From NCBI RefSeq assembly GCF_001877035.1, contig NZ_CP015756.1:735001-799000 (forward strand): a DNA stretch of 64,000 bases, read 5' to 3'. Shown here piece by piece: positions 25,917 to 34,827 of this stretch. The position numbers were made by a program, and so were the translations under genes. How positions within the stretch are numbered: position 1 is the first letter of the stretch; every line of letters starts with the position of its first letter. The notes beneath the pieces were generated by a model. It saw nothing but the letters and a program-made list of their open reading frames with translations, searched no databases and was not told the DNA's origin. The DNA comes from Clostridium estertheticum subsp. estertheticum (GTDB lineage Bacteria; Bacillota; Clostridia; Clostridiales; Clostridiaceae).

Positions 25917-26795
25917 ATGGAAAACGAAAAAATATTTACAATAAATGAAGTTTCAATGATAATTAGTAGCTTTGCAATCCAAGCAATGATATATGAAGTA
26001 TCTTGTTATCCATCACCAGGATTAGTATCACCAGTGTCTTATGGCGCCCATAAAGATATGAATTTTTATACATTTATTGATAGCACATCGACTTTGAGTA
26101 AATACCTACCTTTATTTGTTCAAGAAGGGTTTTCAAATAAAACATATAAGGAGATCTTTGATGGAGTTAGACTCATCGGTGTTGAAGCTGAGAAAGATAT
26201 GTTTGCTAAAACAAAGGGAATCAATACCCACAAAGGTATGCTTTTTTTAATTGGAATAGCTTGCGCCGCTACAGGAAAAGCAATTTATGAAAAAAAAGGA
26301 TTTAACAATATTCAGGATATTATAAAGAAAATGACTAAGGGGCTAGTGGAGAAGGAACTTTTGGTTTTAAAAGATAATGTAGAATTAAGTCACGGTGAAA
26401 AGCTATTTTTTAAGTATAAAACTGAAGGCGTACGAGGCGAAGTGGAAAGAGGTATTCCAACAGTTTTTAATTTTGCTCTTGATTTTTACAAACAGAATTG
26501 TGAGCTAAATGCTAATGATAGGTTAGTTCATACACTAATTGGGATAATGCAGATTTGCGATGACTCTACAATTATTTATAGACATAACCCACAGGTTCTA
26601 AATGAGGTAAGGGAAAAGGCTATACAAATAATTGGAACTGGAGGTATGAAAACTGAAATTGGCAGAAAATCAATTAAGAGTTTATGTGAAGAGTTTATAG
26701 AGAAAAATATAAGCCCTGGCGGAAGTGCTGATTTGCTTGGAGTAACGGTATTTTTATATCTTGTAGAACAATACTTAGATGAAAGTGATATTTAG
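25917..26795 (+). CDS. citG: Triphosphoribosyl-dephospho-CoA synthase
   Basis: 292 residues, the usual CitG length. Conserved segments are EVSCYPSPGLVSPVSYGAHKDMNFYTF (residues ~28-55), INTHKGMLFLIGIACAA (~103-120), GVRGEVERGIPTVF (~178-192) and SPGGSADLLGVTVFL near the C-terminus. CitG makes 2'-(5''-triphosphoribosyl)-3'-dephospho-CoA from ATP and dephospho-CoA, the precursor of the citrate lyase prosthetic group, which CitX (gene at 33.0 kb) then attaches to CitD. It is the first gene of the cit island and is followed 110 bases later by the GntR regulator. Confidence 0.93.
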   Translation: MENEKIFTINEVSMIISSFAIQAMIYEVSCYPSPGLVSPVSYGAHKDMNFYTFIDSTSTLSKYLPLFVQEGFSNKTYKEIFDGVRLIGVEAEKDMFAKTKGINTHKGMLFLIGIACAATGKAIYEKKGFNNIQDIIKKMTKGLVEKELLVLKDNVELSHGEKLFFKYKTEGVRGEVERGIPTVFNFALDFYKQNCELNANDRLVHTLIGIMQICDDSTIIYRHNPQVLNEVREKAIQIIGTGGMKTEIGRKSIKSLCEEFIEKNISPGGSADLLGVTVFLYLVEQYLDESDI

Positions 26796-26846
26796 TTATA
26801 AAATTGATAATTCTTTAAATATAATTTCAATTCAAAAAAAAGATAT

Positions 26847-26853
26847 TGTATAC
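26847..26853 (+). promoter_or_regulatory. GntR half-site before the regulator gene
   Basis: TGTATAC, identical to one arm of the two perfect palindromes at 27.7 kb, lies about 50 bases before the GntR regulator's start. It could allow autoregulation. A single seven-base half-site is weak evidence. Confidence 0.3.
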
Positions 26854-26904
26854 TTAAATTATAAGTAATTATAAAAATTTGAAAGAAATTAAGGAAGTGG
26901 TTAT

Positions 26905-27579
26905 ATGAACCCATTATTTGAGAAAATTGAAATTACAGATTTAAGACCTATTAGAGACATAGTTTTTGAAAAACTTAGAATGGCAATAATTGGTGGAGAC
27001 ATAGAGCAAGGAGAGAGACTAGTTGAAACTTATATAGCAGAAAATATGGGGGTCAGTAGAACACCTGTTAGAGAAGCTTTAAGAAAATTGGAAGTTGAAG
27101 GTTTAGCTGAAAACATCCCAAGGAAAGGGACTATTGTTAAAGGTATATCAAAAAAAGATGTTATAGAGATTTATGAAATGAGAGAGGTACTTGAGGGTTT
27201 AGTATTTAGACTAGCATGTATTAATTTATCTACATTACAGATTACGGTATTAAAAGAAGTTATATCTAAAATGGAAGAGTGTATCATTAAGGAGGATATG
27301 CCAGGGTATTGGAGTTTACATAAAGAATTCCATGAAACTATACTTTTCTCTTGCGGAAATAGTAGACTAATAATTCAAATGAAGCAGATTTATGAATATT
27401 TAATAAGGTTAAGAAATTTTACATTAGTTATGAATAAAAGAGTAAAAAATGCATTGATAGAACATAAGAAAATAATAGAGGCCTTTGAAAAAAAAGATGA
27501 GTTTTATGCAGAAAAGATAGGCAGAGAGCACACCGTAAATGCAAAGGAGTTTCTTGCAAATAAAATTCATTTGTTTTAG
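26905..27579 (+). CDS. citO: GntR/FadR-subfamily regulator, CitO-like
   Basis: 224 residues. The GntR winged helix covers about residues 10-78, with IRDIVFEKLRMAIIGGDIEQGERLVETYIAENMGVSRTPVREALRKLEVEGLAENIPRKGTIVKGI in family order. The FCD effector domain follows (residues ~85-215) with its metal-binding HKEFHETIL and the later EHKKIIEAFEKKD histidine. It sits between citG and the citM-to-pckA genes, as the regulator CitO does in enterococcal citrate clusters, and perfect TGTATAC palindromes lie 150 bases downstream. Citrate is the likely effector. The gene name is by position and family. Confidence 0.85.
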   Translation: MNPLFEKIEITDLRPIRDIVFEKLRMAIIGGDIEQGERLVETYIAENMGVSRTPVREALRKLEVEGLAENIPRKGTIVKGISKKDVIEIYEMREVLEGLVFRLACINLSTLQITVLKEVISKMEECIIKEDMPGYWSLHKEFHETILFSCGNSRLIIQMKQIYEYLIRLRNFTLVMNKRVKNALIEHKKIIEAFEKKDEFYAEKIGREHTVNAKEFLANKIHLF

Positions 27580-27663
27580 TGTTGTATAAATATTAATAAC
27601 CTTAAATTATGGTAGTAATACTTATATGATTTAGGGTTAAGGAAAAACATTTAACATATTTTT

Positions 27664-27702
27664 TGTAAAACGATTGCAAAAAATCATTTTAAGGAATATA
27701 AT
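27664..27702 (+). promoter_or_regulatory. Promoter of the citrate operon with possible cre
   Basis: A -35 TTGCAA (27674-27679) and -10 TATAAT (27697-27702) are 17 bases apart. GTAAAACGATTGCA (27664-27677), overlapping the -35, resembles a CcpA catabolite-responsive element with its central CG, though at least two consensus positions differ. Sugar repression of citrate use would fit. Confidence 0.5.
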
Positions 27703-27728
27703 AACTTTAGACAGAAGCTAGTCAAAGA

Positions 27729-27744
27729 TGTATACAGGTATACA
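27729..27744. promoter_or_regulatory. GntR/CitO operator 1
   Basis: TGTATACAGGTATACA is a perfect 7-2-7 palindrome about 20 bases downstream of the predicted transcription start of the citrate operon. It has the form of GntR-family operators. Confidence 0.75.
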
Positions 27745-27780
27745 ATGAAAGTTTATACCTGTTTATTTTTAAATCACGAC

Positions 27781-27796
27781 TGTATACATGTATACA
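27781..27796. promoter_or_regulatory. GntR/CitO operator 2
   Basis: TGTATACATGTATACA repeats the arms of operator 1 exactly and differs only in the two central bases. The two sites are 52 bases apart, almost five helical turns, so two dimers would bind the same DNA face. Confidence 0.75.
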
Positions 27797-27919
27797 GTGA
27801 AGTACAGAAATCATAAAAATATAAAAATGATCTATAAATACCATAATATTTATATTATGTAACAGGACTAAATAATATTATAGTTTTAAAATTAACTTTA
27901 AGAAGAAAAGGGGGTGTAG

Positions 27920-29134
27920 TTGAACTGCTACTATATCACAGTTCAATGTAAAAAGATGAATATGAGTATAAAAGAAGCAGTATTAACCTCACACAAACAA
28001 AAAAGAGGTAAATTAGAAGTTATCGGGATAATGGAAGTAAATAATGGTAAGGATTTAGCTGAAGTATATACGCCAGGTATAGCTGGTCCTTGTATGGAAA
28101 TAGCTAAGAATAAAGAGAAGGTATATATGTACACAATGAAAGGAAGAACCGTGGCTGTAATTACAAATGGAACAGCTGTTTTGGGATTGGGTAACATTGG
28201 ACCGGAAGCGGGTCTTCCGGTAGTGGAGAGCAAATCACTATTACTAAAAAAATTTGCGGATATTGATGCAATTCCAATAAGTATAGACTCTATAAATCCA
28301 GATGATATAGTGAATACAATAAAAAATATCTCAACTGGTTTTGGAGGCATACATCTTGAAGATATTAAATCTCCTGAGTGTTTCTATATTGAGGATAGAT
28401 TAAAAGAAATTTTGGACATACCTGTATATCATGATGATCAACATGGCACTGCTATTGCAGTTTTAGCAGGGTTGTATAATGCACTAAAAATAGTTAAAAA
28501 GAGTATAGATAAGATAAAGGTCGTTATAAATGGAGCAGGTGCTTCAGGTATTGCAGTAGCTAAGATACTAAACGCTGCAGGAGTAAAAAATATTGTATTG
28601 TGTGATATAAAGGGTGCTCTTGTTGAGAGTGATTCCACATTAAATATAGAACAAGTGAAAATAGCAAAAGTTACAAATAGAAGGTTTGAAGAAGGTAGCT
28701 TAGAAGAAGTAATCAAAGACAAGGATGTTTTTATTGGTCTCTCAGTGGCAAATGTATTAAATAAAAAAATGGTAAAAACAATGAATAAAGATAGTGTGGT
28801 TTTTGCACTTGCTAACCCTATGCCAGAAATATTGCCAGATGAGGCAATAGCCGGTGGAGCTAAAGTTGTTGCTACTGGAAGATCAGATTTTCCAAACCAA
28901 ATAAATAACGTATTGGTTTTTCCAGGTATATTTAAGGGAGCTCTGGAAGTTAGAGTTAGGGATATATGTGATGAAATGAAAATCGCTGCGGCAAAGGGAA
29001 TTGCAAATTTAATTGACGATAGTGAACTAAATGTAGAATATATAGTACCAAGTGTTTTTAATAAAGGGGTTTGTGATGCAGTAGCATATGCGGTTACAAG
29101 TGTAGCCCGAAAACTCGGTACAGCTAGAATATAG
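27920..29134 (+). CDS. citM: Malic-enzyme-family oxaloacetate decarboxylase / malate dehydrogenase (decarboxylating)
   Basis: 404 residues from a TTG at 27920, five bases after AAGGGGG; ATGs at 27956 and 27962 give the more typical N-terminus but lack a site. The malic domain has DLAEVYTPGIAGPCMEIAKN, GTAVLGLGNIGPEAGLPVVESK, and the metal-binding VYHDDQHGTAIAVLAGLYNAL. The NAD domain has VINGAGASGIAVAKIL and VFALANPMPEILPDEA. In lactic acid bacteria the citrate-cluster member of this family (CitM) acts as soluble oxaloacetate decarboxylase. The gene heads the cit operon, so the same role, oxaloacetate to pyruvate and CO2, is likely; NAD-malic activity cannot be excluded. Confidence 0.88.
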   Translation: MNCYYITVQCKKMNMSIKEAVLTSHKQKRGKLEVIGIMEVNNGKDLAEVYTPGIAGPCMEIAKNKEKVYMYTMKGRTVAVITNGTAVLGLGNIGPEAGLPVVESKSLLLKKFADIDAIPISIDSINPDDIVNTIKNISTGFGGIHLEDIKSPECFYIEDRLKEILDIPVYHDDQHGTAIAVLAGLYNALKIVKKSIDKIKVVINGAGASGIAVAKILNAAGVKNIVLCDIKGALVESDSTLNIEQVKIAKVTNRRFEEGSLEEVIKDKDVFIGLSVANVLNKKMVKTMNKDSVVFALANPMPEILPDEAIAGGAKVVATGRSDFPNQINNVLVFPGIFKGALEVRVRDICDEMKIAAAKGIANLIDDSELNVEYIVPSVFNKGVCDAVAYAVTSVARKLGTARI

Positions 29135-29198
29135 TTTTATAGTGTAATAAGATAAATATTCTGATATTAATTAATATATTGGGAAAGGAAAAATATAT

Positions 29199-30224
29199 AT
29201 GGGGTATTTAAACTTAGACGAGATTATTATTGAAGATAATCATTCTAGTAAGCTATATGATATAAAAAAATTATTATTGAAACAAGGACTTAAATTTGAA
29301 GAAAATGTAGAGTATACAGTTGCATTGTATGATGACGATAAAATAATTGCAACTGGGTCATCTGAAGGTAAAATTCTAAAATGTATAGCGGTAGATGATA
29401 ATTATAAGCAAATGGGTATATCTAATACAATAATATCCGATTTAATTAGTGAACAATATAGAAGAGGGAATAATCATTTATTTGTTTATACAAAACCTAA
29501 AAATTATAAAGTTTTTCAGAAGTTAGGTTTTTATATGATTGCTGAAGTTCCTAATAGAGTAATTTTACTTGAAAATGATCCTTGTGGAATAAAAAAATAT
29601 ATAAACAATTTAAAGAAAGAAAAAATTAGTGGTGATGTAATTTCAAGTGTTGTTGTAAACTGTAATCCATTTACATTAGGGCATAAGTACTTGATCGAAA
29701 AAGCTTCAAGAGAGAGTGATGTAGTTCATGTTTTTATTGTATCAGAGGATAAGTCAGTTTTTCCATCTGATATAAGATATAAGTTAGTTAAAGAAGGTCT
29801 AAGTCATTTAAAGAATGTAATCCTTCACAAAAGTCAAAATTATATAATTTCAAATGCTACATTTCCATCGTATTTTATGAAAAAACAAAATGAAGCTGTA
29901 AAAACACATTGTTTATTAGACATACTGATTTTTATGAAATATATAGTGCCAGCATTAGGAATTAATAAGCGTTATGTTGGTGAAGAATCATTATGTCCAG
30001 TTACTAAAATTTATAATGACACTATGAAAGAAATGTTGCCGAAAGGTAATGTTGAGGTTATTGAAATCCCAAGAATTCAAATTGGAGGGAATATAACAAG
30101 TGCATCTACTGTTAGAAAATTAATTAAGGAGAATAAATTTTTGGAGGTGAGGAAGTTAGTACCTGATACGACTTATAATTTTTTAATGTCAAGAGAGGGT
30201 ATGTCAATAATTAAAAAAATATAA
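29199..30224 (+). CDS. citC: [Citrate (pro-3S)-lyase] ligase
   Basis: 341 residues, full length. An N-terminal GNAT-like acetyltransferase domain (about 1-130, with YTVALYDDDKIIATGSSEGKILKCIAVDDNYKQMGISNTIIS) is fused to a nucleotidyltransferase-type domain with VVVNCNPFTLGHKYLIEKAS and the C-terminal GGNITSASTVRKLIKEN. CitC acetylates the prosthetic group of the CitD acyl carrier using acetate and ATP, activating the lyase. It is followed after 33 bases by citD. Confidence 0.94.
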   Translation: MGYLNLDEIIIEDNHSSKLYDIKKLLLKQGLKFEENVEYTVALYDDDKIIATGSSEGKILKCIAVDDNYKQMGISNTIISDLISEQYRRGNNHLFVYTKPKNYKVFQKLGFYMIAEVPNRVILLENDPCGIKKYINNLKKEKISGDVISSVVVNCNPFTLGHKYLIEKASRESDVVHVFIVSEDKSVFPSDIRYKLVKEGLSHLKNVILHKSQNYIISNATFPSYFMKKQNEAVKTHCLLDILIFMKYIVPALGINKRYVGEESLCPVTKIYNDTMKEMLPKGNVEVIEIPRIQIGGNITSASTVRKLIKENKFLEVRKLVPDTTYNFLMSREGMSIIKKI

Positions 30225-30257
30225 AATTCAATAAATTTTATTTGGGAGGGTTAACTT

Positions 30258-30554
30258 ATGAAAATATTAAAAACAGCTATAGCAGGAACTTTAGAATCTA
30301 GTGATATTACAGTAGTGGTAGAGCCAAATCCAGATAATTCGGTGATTATAGAATTAAAGAGTTCTGTTGGAAAACAATTTGGAGATCAAATAAAGAAAGT
30401 TATAACGGATACATTATCATCTTTAGGAATAGTAAGTGCCTTGGTTCGCGTTAATGACCAAGGAGCATTAGATTGTGTAATAAAGGCGAGAGTAGAGACT
30501 GCGGTTCTAAGGGCAGCAGGTAAAACACATTTCAACTGGGGGGTGGAAAAATAA
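30258..30554 (+). CDS. citD: Citrate lyase acyl carrier protein (gamma subunit)
   Basis: 98 residues, the standard size. The N-terminal TAIAGTLESSDITVVVEPN contains the serine (in LESSD) that carries the phosphoribosyl-dephospho-CoA group. The core continues SVGKQFGDQIKKVI and ends TVLRAAGKTHFNWGVEK-like. It shuttles acetyl and citryl groups between the CitF and CitE subunits. Its stop codon overlaps the start of citE (TAATG), coupling the two. Confidence 0.94.
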   Translation: MKILKTAIAGTLESSDITVVVEPNPDNSVIIELKSSVGKQFGDQIKKVITDTLSSLGIVSALVRVNDQGALDCVIKARVETAVLRAAGKTHFNWGVEK

Positions 30555-31456
30555 TGTACAAGTTAAGAAGAACAATGATGTATGTACCTGGAAACAATCC
30601 TGGAATGGTTAAAGATGCGCACATATATGGTGCAGATTCAATAATGTTTGATTTAGAAGATTCAGTATCTATTAATGAGAAAGATGCTGCTAGATTTTTA
30701 GTTTATAATGCATTAAAAAGTATTGACTATGAAGGAATAGAAACAGTAGTAAGAATAAATGGATTAGATACGCCATATGGAATTGAAGATTTGGAAGCAA
30801 TAGTTAGAGCTCAGCCAGATGTTATAAGACTTCCAAAGACAGAAAGTGCACAAGATATTATAGATGTAGAAAATGAAATAGAAAGAATAGAAAAAGAAGC
30901 AGGAATACCTGTAGGAAAGACAAAAATGATGGCGGCAGTTGAAGGAGCACTAGGAGTATTAAATGCACGAGAGATAGCAACGGCTAGTAAAAGACTTATG
31001 GGTATAGCAATTGGAGCAGAAGATTATGTAACAAACATAAAGACAACACGTTCGCCAGGAGGTATAGAGCTTTTAATGGCAAGAAGTCAAATATTACTTG
31101 CAGCAAGAGCAGCTGGAATATATGCTTTGGATACAGTTTATTCAGATGTAAATAATGAAGAAGGCTTTAAAGATGAAGTTAAATTAATTAAACAGTTAGG
31201 ATTTGATGGAAAATCTGTAATTAATCCAAGACAAATAGGGCCAGTTCATGAAATATATACACCATCACAAAAGGAAATAGATAAATCTATAAGAATTATA
31301 AAGGCAGCCGAAGATGCTGCAAAGAAAGGCTCAGGAGTAGTATCTCTAGATGGAAAAATGGTAGATAAGCCAATATTAGAGCGAGCACAAAGAGCACTTA
31401 TGTTAGCAAAAGCAGCAGGAGTAGATATAAATGAAGGAGGGGATCAAATTGCCTAA
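30554..31456 (+). CDS. citE: Citrate lyase beta subunit (citryl-ACP lyase)
   Basis: 300 residues with the TIM-barrel HpcH/CitE fold. Conserved blocks are LRRTMMYVPGNNPGMVKDAHIYGADSIMFDLEDSVS at the N-terminus (metal-binding acidic residues), VVRINGLDTPYG, VIRLPKTESAQDI and the AVEGALGVLNAREIA strand, ending KSVINPRQIGPVHEIYTPS. It splits citryl-ACP into oxaloacetate and acetyl-ACP. It overlaps citD by one base and citF by eight. Confidence 0.95.
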   Translation: MYKLRRTMMYVPGNNPGMVKDAHIYGADSIMFDLEDSVSINEKDAARFLVYNALKSIDYEGIETVVRINGLDTPYGIEDLEAIVRAQPDVIRLPKTESAQDIIDVENEIERIEKEAGIPVGKTKMMAAVEGALGVLNAREIATASKRLMGIAIGAEDYVTNIKTTRSPGGIELLMARSQILLAARAAGIYALDTVYSDVNNEEGFKDEVKLIKQLGFDGKSVINPRQIGPVHEIYTPSQKEIDKSIRIIKAAEDAAKKGSGVVSLDGKMVDKPILERAQRALMLAKAAGVDINEGGDQIA

Positions 31457-32990
31457 AAATAAAATAGGAAGAGATATACCAGAATATATAGAAGGAATTG
31501 GTGAACTAAGACCCTATAATGGACCATTTAGTTTTCAACCTACAAAACGTAAATATGGACGTGATCTATCTCAGGTAAAACCAGGAGATATCAAGTTATT
31601 GGATAGTATTGAAAAAGCAGTAATTAAAACTGAACTTAAAGATGGTATGACTATATCATTTCATCACCACTTTAGAGAGGGTGATTACATACTAAATATG
31701 GTTCTAGATACCATAGCTAAGCTAGGAATAAAAAACTTAACATTAGCATCAAGTTCATTAAATGCAGTGCATGAACCATTAATTGAACATATAAAAAATG
31801 GTGTTGTTACAAAAATAATTACTAGTGGAGTTAGAGGTCCTTTAGCAGAGGCTATATCAAATGGAATATTAGAAACACCTATAATAATTCGTTCTCACGG
31901 TGGCAGAGCAAGAGCCATTGAAGCTGGAGATTCGCAAATTGATGTTGCTTTTTTAGGAGCACCTTGTTGTGATGAATACGGTAATGCGAACGGATACAGT
32001 GGGAAATCATTTTGTGGTTCATTAGGATATGCTAAAGTAGATGCAGAATATGCAGATAAGGTTGTTCTTATTACAGATAATTTAGTTCAATATCCCAATG
32101 TACCTGCAAGTATTTTACAAACTGACGTAGATTGTGTGGTAAAAATAGAATCAATTGGAGATCCAAATGGAATTGTATCAGGTGCTACAAGATTTACTAA
32201 GGATCCAAGAGAATTATTAATTGCTAAATATGCAGCAGCGTCAATTGAAGCTTCAGGTTATTTTGTGCCGGGTTTCTCTATACAATGTGGAACAGGAGGA
32301 GCGTCGCTAGCGGTTGCAAGATTTATAAGAGAAAGAATGATAGAAGATAATATAAAAGCTAGCTTTGCATTAGGTGGAATAACTGGTCAATTTGTAGAAA
32401 TGTTAAATGAAGGATTGATATCTAAATTATATGATACTCAAAGTTTTGATTTGACAGCGGCAAAGTCAATAGGTGAGAATCCAGATCATTGTGAAATTAG
32501 TGCATCATTTTATGCTAATCCCCATAATAAGGGATGTGTTGTGAATAAACTTGATATAGTTTTATTAAGTGCATTAGAGATAGATACGGACTTCAATGTC
32601 AACGTAATTACTGGTTCAGATGGTGTAATAAGAGGAGCTTCAGGTGGACATTGTGATACTGCGGCAGGTTCAAAGCTAACAATGATAGTAGCGCCATTAA
32701 TTAGAGGTAGAATACCTACGATTGTTGATAAAGTAAATACTGTAATAACTCCGGGAGAAACTATAGATGTAGTTGTAACAGATAGAGGAATAGCTGTAAA
32801 TCCATTAAGACAGGATTTAATTGAAAAGTTAACTAAGGCAAAACTTCCTTTGTTCACTATAGAACAACTTAAGGGAAAAGCAGAAAAAATTACTGGAAAA
32901 CCTAAAGCAATTGAGTATACTGATAAAATCGTAGGGATTGTAGAATATAGAGATGGATCAATTATTGATGTTATTAGACAGGTAAGGTAG
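31449..32990 (+). CDS. citF: Citrate lyase alpha subunit (citrate:acetyl-ACP transferase)
   Basis: 513 residues when started at the TTG at 31449, which has AAGGAGG eight bases upstream inside the end of citE. This is full CitF length. The CoA-transferase fold is seen in GMTISFHHHFREGDYILNMVLDTIA, ITSGVRGPLAEAISNGILETPIIIRSHGGRARAIEAGD and the later GASGGHCDTAAGSKLTMIVAPLIRGRIPTIVD. It exchanges the acetyl group of acetyl-ACP for citrate. Together with CitD and CitE it forms the complete cytosolic lyase. Confidence 0.95.
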   Translation: MPKNKIGRDIPEYIEGIGELRPYNGPFSFQPTKRKYGRDLSQVKPGDIKLLDSIEKAVIKTELKDGMTISFHHHFREGDYILNMVLDTIAKLGIKNLTLASSSLNAVHEPLIEHIKNGVVTKIITSGVRGPLAEAISNGILETPIIIRSHGGRARAIEAGDSQIDVAFLGAPCCDEYGNANGYSGKSFCGSLGYAKVDAEYADKVVLITDNLVQYPNVPASILQTDVDCVVKIESIGDPNGIVSGATRFTKDPRELLIAKYAAASIEASGYFVPGFSIQCGTGGASLAVARFIRERMIEDNIKASFALGGITGQFVEMLNEGLISKLYDTQSFDLTAAKSIGENPDHCEISASFYANPHNKGCVVNKLDIVLLSALEIDTDFNVNVITGSDGVIRGASGGHCDTAAGSKLTMIVAPLIRGRIPTIVDKVNTVITPGETIDVVVTDRGIAVNPLRQDLIEKLTKAKLPLFTIEQLKGKAEKITGKPKAIEYTDKIVGIVEYRDGSIIDVIRQVR

Positions 32991-33005
32991 AAAGGATAAT
33001 AATTA

Positions 33006-33521
33006 ATGTATAGTGAGAGCATTATTCTTAAAGAAATACTTGAAGCAAGGGAGAAACGAGCAAGAACACAAACAAAATTAATTAGTATGTTTAAAACTAC
33101 ATTAGTTTCTTTTACATTGAATATACCAGGGCAAGAAAAAAACAATAATATTTTTAAAAAAGCTCATGAATTAGGTATTAACCTATTGGAGAAGGAGTTA
33201 GGTATACAAAATGTAAAAGTAGTTAATAAAGTAGTTAATTTTACAGTTGCTGGAACAGAAGCATTCCTAAATATAGACATGGACCCTATACAATTAAAAA
33301 AAATAACAGTATCTATTGAGGAAAAAAGTGATTTGGGAAGAATATTTGATTTTGATGTAATTAATACAAATGGAGAACAAATTAGTAGAAGGCAGTTAAA
33401 TTTAGCTCAAAGAAAATGCCTTCTATGCAATGAAAATGCAAAGGTATGTGGGCGAAGTAGAAAACATTCAATCGATGACTTATTAATTAAAATTTATCAG
33501 GTAATTAATGCTCATAAGTAG
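33006..33521 (+). CDS. citX: Holo-citrate lyase synthase (phosphoribosyl-dephospho-CoA transferase)
   Basis: 171 residues, as in stand-alone CitX rather than the CitXG fusion. The family signature is complete: EILEAREKRARTQ at the N-terminus, DLGRIFDFDVINTNGEQISRR near 115-135 and RKCLLCNENAKVCGRSRKHSIDDL near 138-160, with paired cysteines. It transfers the phosphoribosyl-dephospho-CoA group made by CitG to CitD. It starts 15 bases after citF. Confidence 0.93.
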   Translation: MYSESIILKEILEAREKRARTQTKLISMFKTTLVSFTLNIPGQEKNNNIFKKAHELGINLLEKELGIQNVKVVNKVVNFTVAGTEAFLNIDMDPIQLKKITVSIEEKSDLGRIFDFDVINTNGEQISRRQLNLAQRKCLLCNENAKVCGRSRKHSIDDLLIKIYQVINAHK

Positions 33522-33627
33522 AGAGTAGAGCATTTCGACCTTATACATTATAAAACAATATTATTAATACAAAATTTGTTTGGTATAATAGTGACCAGTA
33601 AACAGAGTGTAAAAGGAGGTCATAAGA

Positions 33628-34743
33628 ATGACGAAAGTGGCATGTACTATCATGAGAGGCGGTACAAGTAAAGGTGTATTTTTCAAGTATAATGATATGC
33701 CTAAAGATAAAAGTAAATGGAATGATTTCCTTTTAGATGTTATGGGTAGCCCAGATGCTAGACAAATTGATGGATTAGGGGGTGCAAATTCACTAACTAG
33801 TAAAGTAGCGATAATAAAAAAATCTGATAAAAATAATTATGATATTGAATATACATTCGCTCAAGTTAGCTTAACAGAAAGAATGGTTGATTTTAAAGGA
33901 AACTGTGGTAATATCCTATCAGCAGTTGCTCCATTTGCTGTTAATGAAGGGCTTGTAGCGATTACAAATTCTAAAATGAAAGTTAGAATATTTAACACAA
34001 ACACAAATAAGTTAGTGGTATCAGAAGTCGAAATTGAGAATGAAGAGGCTAAGGTCGAGGGAGATACTTGTATATCTGGGATACCTAATTCAGGATCACC
34101 AATTTATCTTTCTTTTTATAATCCAGAAGGTTCGGTTACTGGGAAGCTTTTACCTACAGGTAATGTAATGGATTCCATTGAAACGTCTAGGGGGAAAATA
34201 AACATCTCAATTGTAGATGCTGCAAATCCATTAGTGTTTATAAACGCTAAGGATATTGGGTTAAAGGGTACTGAGTTACCAAATGAATTAACAGAAAATG
34301 ATTTAAAGAGAATAGAGGAAATACGCTCAATGGCAGCAGAGATGTGTGGTTTCGCAAACAAAGAAGAGGCAACAAAGATATCTCCAGCAATACCAAAAGC
34401 TACCATTATATCGACACCTTCAGAATATGTAGATTTAAGTGGAATCAAGAGGAATAAAGACAATATGGATGTAGTTGTTAGAATGATGTCAATGCAAAAA
34501 CCACACAAAGCAATTGCAATAACTGGTGCGATATGTATAACTGTAGCTGCTAATATTGAAGGAACTTTAGTTAGCAAAATAGCTAAAAGTAATAATAATA
34601 ATAATAAGCTGAAAATAGCACATTCAGGCGGGATAATGGAAACGGTTGCTAATCTTAACAATGGAAAAATTGAATCTGTAAAAGTTGTAAGAACAGCAAG
34701 AAGGATAATGGATGGGTATGTTTATACAAGAGAAAGATATTAG
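33628..34743 (+). CDS. PrpF-family cis-trans / double-bond isomerase
   Basis: 371 residues, the usual length, with a strong AAAGGAGG site. Conserved PrpF motifs include TIMRGGTSKGVFF at the N-terminus, DGLGGANSLTSKVAII, and FKGNCGNILSAVAPFAV, which contains the catalytic-type cysteine; the second half has VDAANPLVFINAKDIG. Characterised relatives isomerise 2-methylaconitate, 4-oxalomesaconate or methylitaconate, and a fungal relative interconverts cis- and trans-aconitate. Here it lies inside a citrate operon, between citX and the carrier, without methylcitrate genes. A role on aconitate or another tricarboxylate is therefore plausible. A run of five Asn codons (AAT repeats, about 34592-34606) is a local oddity. 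Confidence 0.88.
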   Translation: MTKVACTIMRGGTSKGVFFKYNDMPKDKSKWNDFLLDVMGSPDARQIDGLGGANSLTSKVAIIKKSDKNNYDIEYTFAQVSLTERMVDFKGNCGNILSAVAPFAVNEGLVAITNSKMKVRIFNTNTNKLVVSEVEIENEEAKVEGDTCISGIPNSGSPIYLSFYNPEGSVTGKLLPTGNVMDSIETSRGKINISIVDAANPLVFINAKDIGLKGTELPNELTENDLKRIEEIRSMAAEMCGFANKEEATKISPAIPKATIISTPSEYVDLSGIKRNKDNMDVVVRMMSMQKPHKAIAITGAICITVAANIEGTLVSKIAKSNNNNNKLKIAHSGGIMETVANLNNGKIESVKVVRTARRIMDGYVYTRERY

Positions 34744-34827
34744 AATAATATTATAATTTAAATAATTATTGTTATTTTTAAGCAGTCAAAGAGCTAATCA
34801 TAAAAATTAAAATTGGGGGTATTACAA

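Noticed and set aside
32510-33145. 211-codon antisense frame opposite citF and citX
   Set aside because: Shadow of two certain genes, with translation composed of complement-biased codons.
34592-34606. AAT trinucleotide run as a phase-variable tract
   Set aside because: Changes in this run keep the reading frame, so it would only vary the number of asparagines.
34116-34661. 181-codon antisense frame opposite the PrpF gene
   Set aside because: A long hydrophobic shadow of a well-recognised gene; no ribosome site or family resemblance.
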